NCBI GenBank assembly: GCA_022836615.1
Contig: MU405282.1
Coordinates: 124,001 to 188,000, forward strand
DNA length: 64,000 nucleotides
Direction of reading: 5' to 3'
DNA from: Annulohypoxylon bovei var. microspora
Lineage: Eukaryota; Ascomycota; Sordariomycetes; Xylariales; Hypoxylaceae
In this document: piece by piece, positions 24,091 to 35,972 of the stretch
Layout: each line of letters opens with the position of its first letter
How positions within the stretch are numbered: position 1 is the stretch's first letter
The notes under the pieces: model-generated
The model's input: only the letters and a program-made list of their open reading frames with translations
What the model was told of the DNA's origin: nothing
The model's database searches: none
Program-made: the position numbers and the translations under genes

Positions 24091-24797
24091 CAGTAAGTCT
24101 AATTACACAGCCCAGTTTTTCCCTTAGAAACAGCCCATCCACTTTTTTAGCGTATCAAAGGATTCTATTGGTTCTCACTCACATTGCATCAACGGTACTT
24201 TATTACTCATACAAACTTCCATACAAATACATGTACTTTCTATGGTAATGCAATTAAACTTTGTTTTTTACGTGCGATTAGTAATTAACCAGATGCATTA
24301 CATTCATTCGAAAGCGCTTTCAAAGACCTATTTAATAAATATAATTTTAATATTTAAAGTCGCGATTTGAAGATGTTAGGCGGGTTAAGAGATAATTAGG
24401 TAAGCAAGTGTATGTGGGATAATGGGCTGCACTGAGGGGTATCACGTGACCACCTTTCTCTTGACACGCCTTAGATATCCTGACCTTTCACCCTTTTTAC
24501 ATCGTCAAATTACAACTTGAAATATTGAAATTATATTTATTAAATAGCCCTTTCAAAGCGCTTTCGAATAAATATAATATCTTTTATTACATACTTAATA
24601 TGATGCCCAATGGTATGGAATTTACAAAGTTCAATTGAATTAATACGAATGTACATACATTTATATGGCAGTTTGTATGCGAAAGAAGGTACCTTTGGTG
24701 CGATGCAGTTTTAGTCGGTAATAGCCAATAAGGTGTGTTAAAAAAGTGGATGGGCTGTTTCTAAGGGAAAAACTGGGCTGTGTAATTAGACTTACTG
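24091..24797. mobile_element. 707-bp fold-back MITE with 9-bp target duplication (Mutator-like)
   Basis: The first 59 bp (starting CAGTAAGTCTAATTACACAG) are the exact reverse complement of 24739-24797. Outside both ends is the same 9-mer, TACATTTAT (24082-24090 and 24798-24806), a target-site duplication. Beyond the 59 bp the two halves stay similar in inverted orientation for roughly 270 bp, including the shared blocks CGAAAGCGCTTT and CTATTTAATAAATATAAT, leaving a central unique part of about 170 bp. There is no coding capacity. A 9-bp duplication with long TIRs points to the Mutator/MULE superfamily; that assignment is inference. The identical TIRs suggest recent insertion. Confidence 0.88.
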
Positions 24798-24806
24798 TAC
24801 ATTTAT

Positions 24807-25600
24807 CTCCTGGTTCGAAGGTTCCTGTATGCGATTCTTGGTATTATATGTATTTACTCTCAATCAATTATTTCTACAGGCAGCTTGCGGTGAATTTCAA
24901 CCCAGGCAATAGTCGAGTTCCACCTTTGGCCTCAATATTCGACACCTATCTGATCTACCTAATATACCTACTGCATGTATGAGTAGTTGGTATCGTATGG
25001 GTCACTACCATTCATCAACTCGTCTCCGTAAAGTTTCGAACGCGAATTAGAAAAAAAAAACATCGTGGTATCCAGCATCATAACTAAAGAACCGTATCGT
25101 GTCGGAGAGATTGTAAATCGTTCAATGCATAACGCCAACCCCAAGAGAACTCCAAGTTGGCCATCCATGATCGAAGCTCGTCCTCGGGGACTCCAAGGAA
25201 CGTCCTATTTCCAAGGCTACTACAATATACGCTCTCGGGGAGCATAGTGAATCGGCCGGTCCAAATACATAGCCATCCTCTCGGCTATCTCGTGCTGCAA
25301 TTGAATTTCAGAGGTAACGGCAGCGAATAGTGTAGTGCTGCTGCGGTTGCGATAATGCATATCGGGGGTAAGGACCGCTTCGTGTCGTCGTGAGGAGCAG
25401 TAATCGCACGGCTACAAAAAAGAGCGCGGAAACTGATGCTATATTCTTCGAAATGTTCAGCCGCACTGCTTGCTTATCCTACTCTTTCGAATACAACCGC
25501 AAAATCGCTGACCAACCTGGAGACCCCTTGGGATTTTGGTATGGCCAGATTCGGTTTCGCAGGACAGGATTCGGAAAAACCATGTGCGGAAGCAGGCGAC
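24807..25600. other. intergenic
   Basis: About 0.8 kb between the MITE and the 3' end of the G-alpha gene; no gene recognised. Confidence 0.4.
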
Positions 25601-27029
25601 TCACAGTATCAGCTGCTTCAAATTACGCTGAATGATCATGTCCTGCACCGAACCCATCGTAATTTTGAGCAAGTTCGTGTCCGTCGCGTTCGTGAAATGT
25701 CCGTAGATCTCCTTCTCGGGATTTCGGTTCAAAGCCCTAAACTTGTCCATAAAGTACTTGCTCGCTTGCTTATAATCGTCTGGCGGACCTTGGTAGTCGA
25801 CGAAGCCGTGAGACGTTATGGGACTCGAGGCGATCTTCTCCTTAAAGAGATCCATCTTGTTGAGGAAGAGGATGAGGGCGGACTTGGTGAACCAATGCGA
25901 GTTTGCGATAGATTCCCAGAGCATGAGGGCTTCGTTCATTTGGTTCTGTGAGATTATAGTAGTTAGTTGACCTATTGTCGTTGCGCTTAGACTGCGAATC
26001 CCCAAAATCTAGCTTTACTCACGCCATCTTTGTCTTCGACTAAGCATTGGTCGTAACCGCTAATCGCGACCAGGAACAGTAGACAGTTGACATTTTCGAA
26101 GCAGTGAATCCACTTCTTCCGTTCCGATCTTTGACCACCCACGTCGAACATTCGATACGTCAATTGACCTAGGTCGAAGATGGTTTCGGTAATGCCTGTC
26201 GTTCTTAACCGGGATCGTAGGAGATCTTGATCAGTGGGAACGTAATCGCTCGCCCATATACGGTCGGCATCTTCGCAAAAGCTTGTCAAGATATTAGCAT
26301 GGTCGCGAGTGACGCCAGAATCGACAGGGTAACGCACTATCCCAGGTTGTCATGAAGGGCGTATTCGTTTCCCTTGAGAATAGCTTTTTGCACACCGCCA
26401 TCAGCCCAGAGGGCTTTCACGGGTTCGAGATAATCCGGAGGCAGAGAGTCGTGTGGTGATATTTCACTGTCGACGAGAAGCAGAGCTTGGTTTTTCTGGC
26501 AGGAGCCCCGAGTTAGTGATCAATATTTACGAGCGTACCTTTCAACCCATTTTGGTCACGTATCGGAGTCCTCTGGGAACCCCTATTCAAAAAATCAATA
26601 TAGCATAGCTACACGAGACACATACCTCGTTGTCCTTGTTTTCGAATTCGATGGAATAATCGGACATAGCATCGAAGATAACGCGCATGGATTGGACGAC
26701 ATTGTTGAATACGACTGGCTTCCATTCCAACTTCTCCGTTTTGCTAAAGCCTTGCGCATAAATCAATTTCATCTGCTTGAGCACCGTCGACTTGCCCGAC
26801 TCTCCGGCACCTAGGCGAAAGTTCCGAAGTTAGATGCGGTGTTCCGCTAGCTGAGACATAGAGGAGTAGGAGTAGTTGATGATTTCGCAAGGAGAGACAC
26901 CGGGTACGTACCTAAAAGAAGCAGCTTGACTTCTCTCGACATTCTCTTCTCATCCTGTCGGATAATCTTATCAAGCTCCCGCGATCGAGTGTTGCCCTCC
27001 TCGCTCTTTTTCCTGCTGCCAAAGCACAT
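25601..27029 (-). CDS. gna-2: heterotrimeric G-protein alpha subunit, group II (GNA-2/MagC-like)
   Basis: Predicted exons 27029-26912, 26810-26626, 26495-26338, 26281-26023 and 25945-25601 give 354 aa, the normal G-alpha size. Nucleotide-binding motifs are all present: GAGESGKST at 40-48, switch I around Arg178 in SRLRTTGITET, switch II DVGGQRSERKKW with the catalytic Gln204, NKMD, and TNATDT. The start MCFGS lacks Gly at position 2, so no myristoylation, but has a Cys for palmitoylation. It ends in RNLKQLIL, without the Cys at position -4 found in Gi-like group I. These ends and the RSRELDK/DEKRMS helix fit fungal group II (GNA-2), a class less studied than I and III. Intron 3 uses a GTGCGT donor. 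It acts at the plasma membrane downstream of GPCRs. Confidence 0.93.
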
Positions 27030-28193
27030 GATGGGCAATGTGCGCGTAGGTGTGTATATGGATTCTCTGTTCCTAGGATTGTGTTTCGGCTATCCGTATG
27101 TTCATGCGGGAGTGTAGTAATAAATCGAGTCCCGTTTAGTCCTGCGTGCTCTTATATTTACAAGATAACCCCCTGATGATAATTATACGAAGCCTGCCGA
27201 GATAGAAGGAATGATAAATAAATCAAAAAGATACCCAATTACGACGACGGGAGAAGGCGCAGCTTCCTAATGATACGAAAAAAGGTGAATCGGGGGCTGA
27301 GAACGAAACGACTCGGTAATAGCTATTGGGGGCTTAAAGCTGACGGCGCGATCAAGCTTGGAGAGCACCCTGATTGTGAGGATTGGGCGTCTTGACTTGG
27401 AGAAGTCTTTTTTCCCCTTTAGTGCTTCCTTACAATTTGAAAAAGAGAGGAAGAAAATCAAACAATCAATTGTCAACCAGGCTTGGTAAGACTGGATGGG
27501 TCTTGTTAGTTTTTGTTGCTTCGAGTCTCCGGGATGATCAGACCAATAATAGGAACCCTGTCAAATAGCAAGGGTGTGGAGGAGGCTCGAGCGAAGAGAA
27601 GAGAGAGAAAAAGACGGGAAGCTTTGAATAAAGTTGTTCGAACGGGTAGGGCTCGAGATAAATAAAATCCCGCCTGTCAGCACAAGTATTATGTAGGTAT
27701 GTAGTAAGAAAGGAAAAGTCAACTACATAATACAAGCATCTACCATCTGCGCCCTTGTTCGCTACCTAGTACGGATCTGTAAGAGGTGGTTTGGATTATG
27801 TATGCGTCTTGTACAGTACACCTCTGGAACTCTCTAGACCAGGACAGGTAACGGGAAAAGGGGGGGTGAGAAATCAGAAAACGGCGAAATAGGTAATAGT
27901 AGGGTACAGTGCTACGTTGGGAATGAATCAGAATAATACTATGGTACAGCAAAAATAATGGAACAGATTTCCAGCCCATGTCCCCATGTCCCCCATGCAT
28001 AAAAAGGCTAGAAGCTTAGAAGCTTGTATCAAAAATTCATAATCCACGGATCACCTTAAGATGCTTAGGTATCCATGAACAATAGAATGTGGCAGTAAAC
28101 TGGTAACGCATCAAAGCTTTTCTCCTTTATCAAAATCGGCAATAAAGGTTGAATTCACTCGATTGGATGAGAGATGATTGGCGTACACTAGCA

Positions 28194-28217
28194 AAAGGCG
28201 AAAGGCGAAAGGCGAAG
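28194..28217. repeat. short AAAGGCG tandem repeat
   Basis: Three consecutive AAAGGCG-like units; no gene in or next to it. Confidence 0.6.
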
Positions 28218-28878
28218 TTGAGGAGGTGTTAAACTGAAGAATTGGAGACTAAAGGTCCTACCCAGTAATTAATTGATAGGCGCGGCAAAATTGTTATGTC
28301 AGAAAGCGATCCAGAGGCTGCCAGGACTTAAAGTTAAGGTAGTGACTTCCATCCAAGTCATTTACTTCTGTAGCTTGCTGGGCACTGGGCAGTTTCAAAT
28401 AGGAGTGTACCTTGCAGAGTGGAGATGAGAAGTACTCGAAACATTAGATTGGGGCCCTCTCGAGAGGTCCTTCCAGGGACGTTCCAGGGAATATATTGAT
28501 TACCTGCTAGCAATTCCGCCTATGAGGTACATGGTACAGTACTTGCCCACATGGATGGATAGATGTATCTGGTAGATACATAAAAACATAGGTACAAAAC
28601 CACGCGACTACGACGCACAGCGTACTATTTTACAACCAACAACACGACGCTGCTGATGTACCAACCAATACCCATCAGCATCAGAACGCTGGAACCTTCT
28701 TCTTACTGATCTGTATGCATATGATTTACATATTATATATAATTTACTATAATATGTATGGCCTAATTGTACATGTATGTACGCACTTCAGGTACTAGCG
28801 AAACATTGAAGACATCTGGATGGGATGGGATAAAGTTTAGCTAATTGCCGTGAAGTAATAGAAGCAAGTGCATCTTAT

Positions 28879-28935
28879 TATTAGCGACCTACGCAGGTAT
28901 TAGCGACCTACATAGGTATAAACGACCTAGGTAGG
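28879..28935. repeat. three copies of a 19-bp tandem repeat
   Basis: The units TATTAGCGACCTACGCAGG, TATTAGCGACCTACATAGG and TATAAACGACCTAGGTAGG follow each other with an exact 19-bp period. Divergence is low between copies 1 and 2 and higher in copy 3. Confidence 0.8.
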
Positions 28936-30483
28936 TACATACAAACGTTAAACCGTTCATTGAGTCAATAACTTTATGTATCATGTACGCTTCAATGGTT
29001 TTACTTCGTAAGTCTAAATGTTTTCATTTCTCTTCTCTCCAACTTCCAAAAGCAAACATTCTACGACCAGTCTTATTTCATGAACACCGTCACCGATCGT
29101 AAAGAACAATCATACATATGTTCGGTATGACAAAAGCAATAATGGTCAGCAAGGCTTATGTAACTATCTATGTATTCGATGTATTCGTCAAGTATTAAGC
29201 GACAGTGAGACGAAACACTTCCTTCAGGTAGGCGCCTGGAACTTTTCAGCAGACTCCGCTAAGAACACGCCATTCCAGGTCGCCAATATGAGGATTGCTG
29301 CAAGGACACAGGGATAAGGGAACAAGCGCCGCCGCACGTAGGGTTTGCCAACCCGAGACGCTAATATTCCACTGCTAACTCGTCCCGGCTGGTTCCTCGG
29401 GATGCATGTATGTAATGCGCACATACGAGACTACGAGTACCTATGCGAGTACTTTGCATTAGGTAGCGTACCTACTGAGTCTGCCCCGAGTCTGCACTGA
29501 CAGATTAGGGCGGTATCGCCACACCTCTTTTAAACTACACCACGTCCGAACCAAACATCAGCAAAATCGCCATGCCCTGTCATTAGTCCGTCCTACAATA
29601 GGTGTCATTAATCTCGATTTGTGTGAGTGTCATTGCCATGTGCTGTCAGCCTCTCAAGGTTACTCGCTCAGGTGGCCGGGCCGCCATCACGCAACCTTGC
29701 AACCTTACGGCTTACACTACCTACTTAATCATGACGAGGGGTAGCAGAGAGCTACAGCTTGACTCTAGAGCCATTATTAGCCTCGTCTAGTAGACTCCGG
29801 AGACAACCTTATTACCATTACCAGTACTCGATTACGTATGTACATTGTTTCTGATCTTGTACCTTTATAAGGTATGTATGGACGTATACTTGATTCTCCT
29901 AATCCCGATTCTTCTAGTCCCCCCTTTCTCCTTAGGTTCGCAGGCAGTTCGGCAAGGCTTCCTCAACGAATCTACACTAAGTAATTGTGTCTTTTTCCAT
30001 ACATGAGCGCGGATGGATCCCGGTACATACAATACCTCAGACAGAGGCGAGAGGGTAACCTTAGCGTCCTTCGACGCTCTACATAGTAGGTATGTATGTA
30101 CCATGCTTACAATTTATCTGCAGCACCAATACACCAATCGGCACCCAGTCCTACGCCAATCGAACTCAGTAATCCCAACGCTCAGCATGCTTTAGCTCCT
30201 CGTCCGGACTAGTCTCCACCTAGGCAGCTAGGATATATGGATACCAGAGAGCTTTAAGTTAGAGCAACAGCCCAACACCCGCATATTAAAAAGGGAAAAA
30301 ACGTGGCTAGAGGTGGAGGAGCGGGGACTACTAACGTGCTTCTAGTAATCCGATGAGGCCTAGCTTCGAAGCTCGTGTCACCCTTAATTTAGAGCATGGG
30401 ACTAGCGTGCCTAGCCGATATCCTACATACGTACATACATACATGTAGCCATCGTCAGTCCAACAGGCTTACAATCTTACATT

Positions 30484-30517
30484 ACATACCTACCTACTCT
30501 TAAGCAGGTAGGTATGT
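30484..30517. repeat. inverted repeat ACATACCTACCT/AGGTAGGTATGT
   Basis: Two 12-bp perfect complementary arms with a 10-bp spacer, able to form a hairpin. Built from the same TAGGTA words seen across the window. Confidence 0.7.
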
Positions 30518-33500
30518 ACATAGTACGGGTCTGTGTCTTCTATGTATCCGCGCGTTGCGTGAGTGCGGATGGGAATGGGAATGTTTTCAAAATGATCGAC
30601 AGTTCATCCCCGACCATAAGGAGCTATCATGGAACTTGCCTATCTTTTCGCTGATGCGGTTTCGGCATAACTTCGAATACCATGAGCCGTTAACCTACCT
30701 TCAAATACTACGTCCTACCCATCAAATGACTAAAGGAGGTTTACGAACTAATTATAAACACATGGCTGCCGAGACATTCCATATCAGAAGGATCTAATCT
30801 ATGTACCTTCACGTGCAGCAGCAAGTTGCGCAAACGTTCCGATTCTCCTCGACCCAACCATAATAGTGAAAATTATGGTCCCGATATCAGAACCTCAATC
30901 GTGGGGTTGTCTCCGACTTATGGATCGCTATTAAGTCCTACTGAAAATTCATAATTGGAGTTCATCGTATCGGGTAGATTTTGGAGGTAGGCCTCAAAGC
31001 TCACGATCTGGCTTACGATGGGACAGCGCAGCGCTAGTTGCCCAATCCAACTTTGCCTCGGCTTACCAACTGCAACGGGAATCGACAGCGACCACTTCTC
31101 ACGACTTATCGGCAAATAGGTATGAAAGATCATCATTGTCTTACTCGCTCAACTTGGTGATTCCTACGATACGACTTTTATACTAGCATCTTACACCAAA
31201 AAAAAAATGTTCAAAGACTTGAGATCACCAAGCCATATTGCCTGGTCAACGAATTAGATAGTCACTGCCGTCTCACCCCGTCTCACCCCGGAGGACAGCC
31301 CACCACCACTACGACTACGTACTCGCGAAGGATTTCAAGCCTTGCTTTTTCTGCACCACTGCATGCAGACCAGGAAGGTTTGTCGAGGCCTCTATTGGCT
31401 ACATCTGTAGTAAGGGTACCATCGTAGCCCCCAGACATGCCGAATAGTGCCACTGTTCCGCATGCCAGCCGTCATCTCCAAATACGACCATCCTCATGGC
31501 TAAGGTAGCACGGCTTCGAAAAATCCAGGATTATTGCACGCCTTTTTCGGCCCGTCAGATCTTGCTCGGTGTATAAAAGTGATCGTAGGAGTCGTGATAA
31601 GATTGTTGAATAGGTTCAGAAACATGGTGCGCAGACGAAAATCGCATCCATCGTCGAAATACCGTTACACTATAAGTGATCTCCCGCCCGCACGTCTGTG
31701 CGTGAAACCTTGAATGGACTTCGAGCAGGCTGTGAATACACGGATCTGAGCTGCCCGGCGGTTCTGTGGGCCTGTCTAGCGGCCCCCAATTACATACGTC
31801 CATTGCACTATTGATCTACTATGTGATTTGCTCGACACCAACGAGGGAATCTTACCCCCTCTAGCCTAACAGCCGTTGGTTATTGAATAGCTTCGTAGGA
31901 ATCCCGATTTATTAGTCTTCAAACTGCTGGCTAGAAAACCATGGCCCTTCATCTAGTAGGCGAGACTATTTAAACAGGCCGCTACTTTCTATAGCGGTAG
32001 CGGTAGCGGTAGCAGTAACGGTACTATTCAATACCCCCAGTATCCCTGCTTAAGGCCGAAGATAGTATTACACTGCGAGTCAGGGTGTTAATCCAACAGC
32101 CTTGTTTGTCCTCGACCCCACATACATACTGCAAAGGAATCCGAACGGACGTTACCTTGGTGGCGTTAGTGGCAGCACATCTACATACCTACCTAGGTAT
32201 CTACACAGGTGTATTATAATTATATAACAAACCCTCCCCTGCCCTGTCCTGCTTACCCAACGTGAAGGGAAGGAAGATATATATTGAATAACTATTTACC
32301 AGGTAAGGTCAGATATTCTACTAGATTAAAGTTAAGCGCCAACGCGCCGGTCCTTCATGTAGCGTGGTAGGATCTGCGGTAACTTGCCTCCGCGGTTTTT
32401 GCTCGCCCGTGCGTTTCGCTTGCTCGCTTGCCTGCTTAGTACGCACGCATCTCCAGCTCCATCCATGCCTTATGCTGGGCGGATAATCCGGGGGAGCCAC
32501 ACGGCACGGCTCGTACGCTCGCTCGAGATCGAATTCTTGCATAACCATATCTCTATCTCGCGCTGCTTGACATCATCCACGATCTTATACGAGGATTTTA
32601 TCTGGCCGACCAACTTACCGAACCAGGGGCAAGGAGGGGTGAGATGAGAGGCGAGGGGATGGTACATATATTCCCATGATGTGATATGACTGCTCTTTTC
32701 CCCAAAGCCCGTCCGTACCTACATATCTACCTACATACTACTGCGTCTATCGCAATATAAAGCGTTCCTCTTCAACGACTCAATAAACTGTTAATATTTA
32801 GGAGTCCCGGACGGCTAATCTAGGAACAAGCGCGCGTGTATGCGAGGCCTCGTTGCAGTGTTGTACTGTGTATTAAATTATAGTATCTCCATCGGCCCGG
32901 CTGGTGAGTCAGCCGGTTATATATAGAGTCTTCTTGCAGCGGCGGCTAGCGAGCCGGTGACAGACGATGTTACTTGCTGTCTGTTCTCTCCTTGTTTTTC
33001 TATATACTGGTCGCCATAGCCACACTCTAGGACTTTTCTATTTCCTTCTTTCTCACCCTCTTCGCAGCCGCGGGTTTAAGATCGAAAGGGGCGTGATAAT
33101 GTCTGCGGACCCTCCGCGGAGGAATTCCAAATACTTTTTTTTATTTGGCTACCTTACTCGAACAAAAAGTTGATTGGTTCTTCCTACTTTGTAGAGGACC
33201 TATCTAGAATCAGGGTTAGGGTTATATAAATCACCACCCATCGACGATAAGTTTAAGTAAATAGCTCGACCGTCTAAATGGATTTTAATCATGCCCCTAA
33301 AGATGTCAATAAACCAGGAAATCGGAAAACATGGGCTCTCTTATACAGAAGCCTCGGATTCTATCAAAAATTCCACCCTCCAACCAGCAGTTATACATTA
33401 TTACATGTACGAATAGGGTTTACATGATAAGTGGAAGACTGCTCATTGGAGTTGAAGGTTGTATATTAGAGGTACATAATATTTTATTGCAAAAAACGCC

Positions 33501-33666
33501 TGAGGCTGTACACGTCAATTTTGCTTGTTTTCACCACTCAGCCTCTCGTGAAACCGAATTTAAGGGCATTGTCGCCCGCTAATAAACTTATAATCGTTTC
33601 TGATATCAACACTTCTATTATTCTTATAAGCATTGTGCCGAGGGTAGAAAACAGCAGTTAAAGGCC

Positions 33667-35297
33667 ATGGCAGGCATTGGAGAGGCTTCTGCCATTGCAG
33701 GCCTGTTCTCTCTCGGTATCCAAGTGACGAAAGCACTCTACTCTGTCGCAGACGGTATCGGTGCTGCCGGCGAAGAAGTACGCGACGTCGCCAGAGATGT
33801 GAACTCGGCTATACAGACAATGAAGTCAATCCAAGGCGTTCTCGACAAACAGCCGCACATCAACAACGACATCAACGCTGTAGTTACACGTATCGCAGAC
33901 ATTTGCGGTCAGATATTCCGAATATATGACGTTCTGCAGAAAAGCCTCGTCCCGCTTCTAGAGCGTTTCCGGGATAGCAAGAAGAAACTCGAGCAATTTG
34001 GCCTTCGTCTCAAGTGGTATCTTCGGAGCAAAGCGAAGGTTACCGGCTGCAGACATGCTCTACAGAGACAGATTGCGATGCTGACACCGATCTTGACGCT
34101 CTTATGCATTGATCGGTGCGGTGCGGTGCAATAACTACTAGTATGCATATTCTCTCACCCTCTTTCATATAGTCAATAGTACCTAATATGACTACCTAGT
34201 GTGCAAAGCATTCAAGTCAAAAATATCTTGGAGAACAATACTGCAAACCTGCACCATACTGATAATAATGGGTTACGACGACTCAATTCAACGGAGTCAC
34301 CTCACTTGACTCTTCCGCCCCCAGCTAAAGACATCAGCACAGATAAACAAGAGTCAAGAGGAACGTCTACTACAGAAGACACAAACCAGACGACATCTAC
34401 TACTATTGATGAAACATCGAACGACCATTCTACCTTGACTCGGTACGAGTTATCTAACAGCAGCGGCGAGAGTATTTCTCCGGAAGAAGCCGAAGAAGCC
34501 GAAGAAACCGGCCGGCAAGTAAAGGAGGCGCTTGACAGAGGCCTAGAGATCATTTCAGACAGAGACATGGAAATCATCGTTATAGAAACGTGTTCCGTGG
34601 AAATACAGTTTTCTAAGCTCGTGCGCCAGATACTAGCCGACTTGGAGGAAAAGGAGGCACATACAAGCCCGGAACCAGCCAGTTCGCCAAACTTGAAGAG
34701 CCCATCTCCCGAGGTAAATGAGGTATGGTCAAGAATAGAGAAACCGGACGGATCATGCGTTATGTTTCCGTACGACGCACTTAATACCTCATATGTAAGA
34801 GTCGTTCCGCTTGTGTTCCTTAATACATATAAGTAAGAAAGCTTCACTCAACTAACTAAATATTTGCTTAGAAACTTCTTCTTGCGCTCCGTGACTTGGG
34901 CTATAATATTACCTCCCCGCCGAAAATTCGCCGGGAATTTGATTCAGATTCTGACGAATGCGAATCAATCATAGACGCACGCATAATGGACCGTGATTAT
35001 GACGACGCCATTATCCCGTCTGACAATCATGCGGATGTTCTTAGGGATGTTCTTAGACGGATAGAGATCGAGATTACTAATGTAGACGGCGGTAGCATTC
35101 TTCCGAGGTTCTGGGACAGGTATTTTTCCCCAGGAATGGTGATTAAATTGAGAAGCACAACGGTTGTGCCGAAAGATGAGCCTGCCAGTGAGAAGGTGGA
35201 TGAAAAGATCGATAGGGAGACGAATGAGAAGAGAGGTCTTATGAAACGGCTGGGAAAGAAACCAGGGCTTTCGAGAATATGGTCTCTGATTACCTAG
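33667..35297 (+). CDS. stand-alone HeLo-like/STAND N-terminal domain protein with C-terminal ubiquitin-like region
   Basis: Predicted exons 33667-34115, 34200-34794 and 34872-35297 give 489 aa. Residues 1-150 are helical: AIAGLFSLGIQVTKALYSVA, then GEEVRDVARDVNSAIQTMKS, LVPLLERFRDSKKKLEQFGL and a basic RLKWYLRSKAKV stretch. This is the pattern of the fungal N-terminal domain of STAND proteins (Helo_like_N) that heads many NLRs and ankyrin proteins. A disordered Thr/Ser/Glu-rich middle follows. The end resembles the ubiquitin-like domain of fungal STAND-associated proteins: DGSCVMFPYDAL, then GGSILPRFWDRYFSPGMVIK, then a charged tail. No NB-ARC, NACHT, ankyrin or WD repeats are present. Exon 1 donor (CG, then gtgcgg) is the least certain junction; intron 2 (gtaaga, actaact branch) is strong. 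A role in allorecognition or regulated cell death is inference only. Confidence 0.75.
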
Positions 35298-35972
35298 GTA
35301 TCTACCTCCTAGGTACCTATCGTCTTCTTATTGGTTACTATTTGAGGCACGTCGCCCTCAAAGTTGGGAATTTCGGCGATCATTTCTTACTATACAACTA
35401 GGTAGATATTAAGTAGATAGAAATCCATTTTAGTCTATTTTCTGAATGTGATTCAACAACATGTGCGAGAACTAGCTAAATTACTGGGCTATAAGCTCTT
35501 GGATCCTTAATCGAACTGTCAAGCGTGACGACTTCACAGCTGCTCTAGTCCCAAGGGTGGTAACTGATATGGTTCTGACGACGTTTCTACCGCATCAGCA
35601 GGTGATATCCCTCATATATACTGGGTGGAATACCCTCCATGATAATTCTCGTTTGGGTATTTTTAAACAGGGAAAGGGGGTTCGGCTGGGGCATCTAGGA
35701 CCTGGGGTTTTCAAGCTATGCATGTAAAGCAGCAAAATCACACCAAAATAGTCCCAACTTAACAGTGCTCCTGAAGCATCATCACCATTTTAATTGGCTC
35801 TGGCGTAAGCCAATATATTGATTGTCCGTCTATTTATTTAGTCCTATTCGAGGTAGGGAATCTATGACAGACGCATAAATCGTTCGGTAACTTTCCCATA
35901 TCCTTCATTTCCCGAATCTATCAATCCCGCACCGTACTTAGCCACCTGACTTCTCTCCACAACTACAGACAC
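35298..35972. other. intergenic, convergent
   Basis: About 675 bp between the 3' ends of the HeLo-like gene and spermidine synthase. Palindromic CCTAGGTACC/TACCTAGG words occur right after the HeLo-like stop codon. No gene. Confidence 0.45.

Larger units (their letters stand above)
27030..33666. other. 6.6-kb gene-poor, repeat-speckled interval
   Basis: The longest stretch without a recognised gene outside the AT-rich block. Short open frames (for example 27740-28000, 30555-30797 and 33331-33582) show no domains or plausible splicing. It contains small tandem and inverted repeats listed separately, many TAGGTA words, a (GCGGTA)n run near 31993-32012, and a short TTAGGG-like pair near 33213-33225. 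Confidence 0.5.

Noticed and set aside
33213..33225. Interstitial telomere repeat (TTAGGG-like)
   Set aside because: Only about two units; too short to distinguish from chance.
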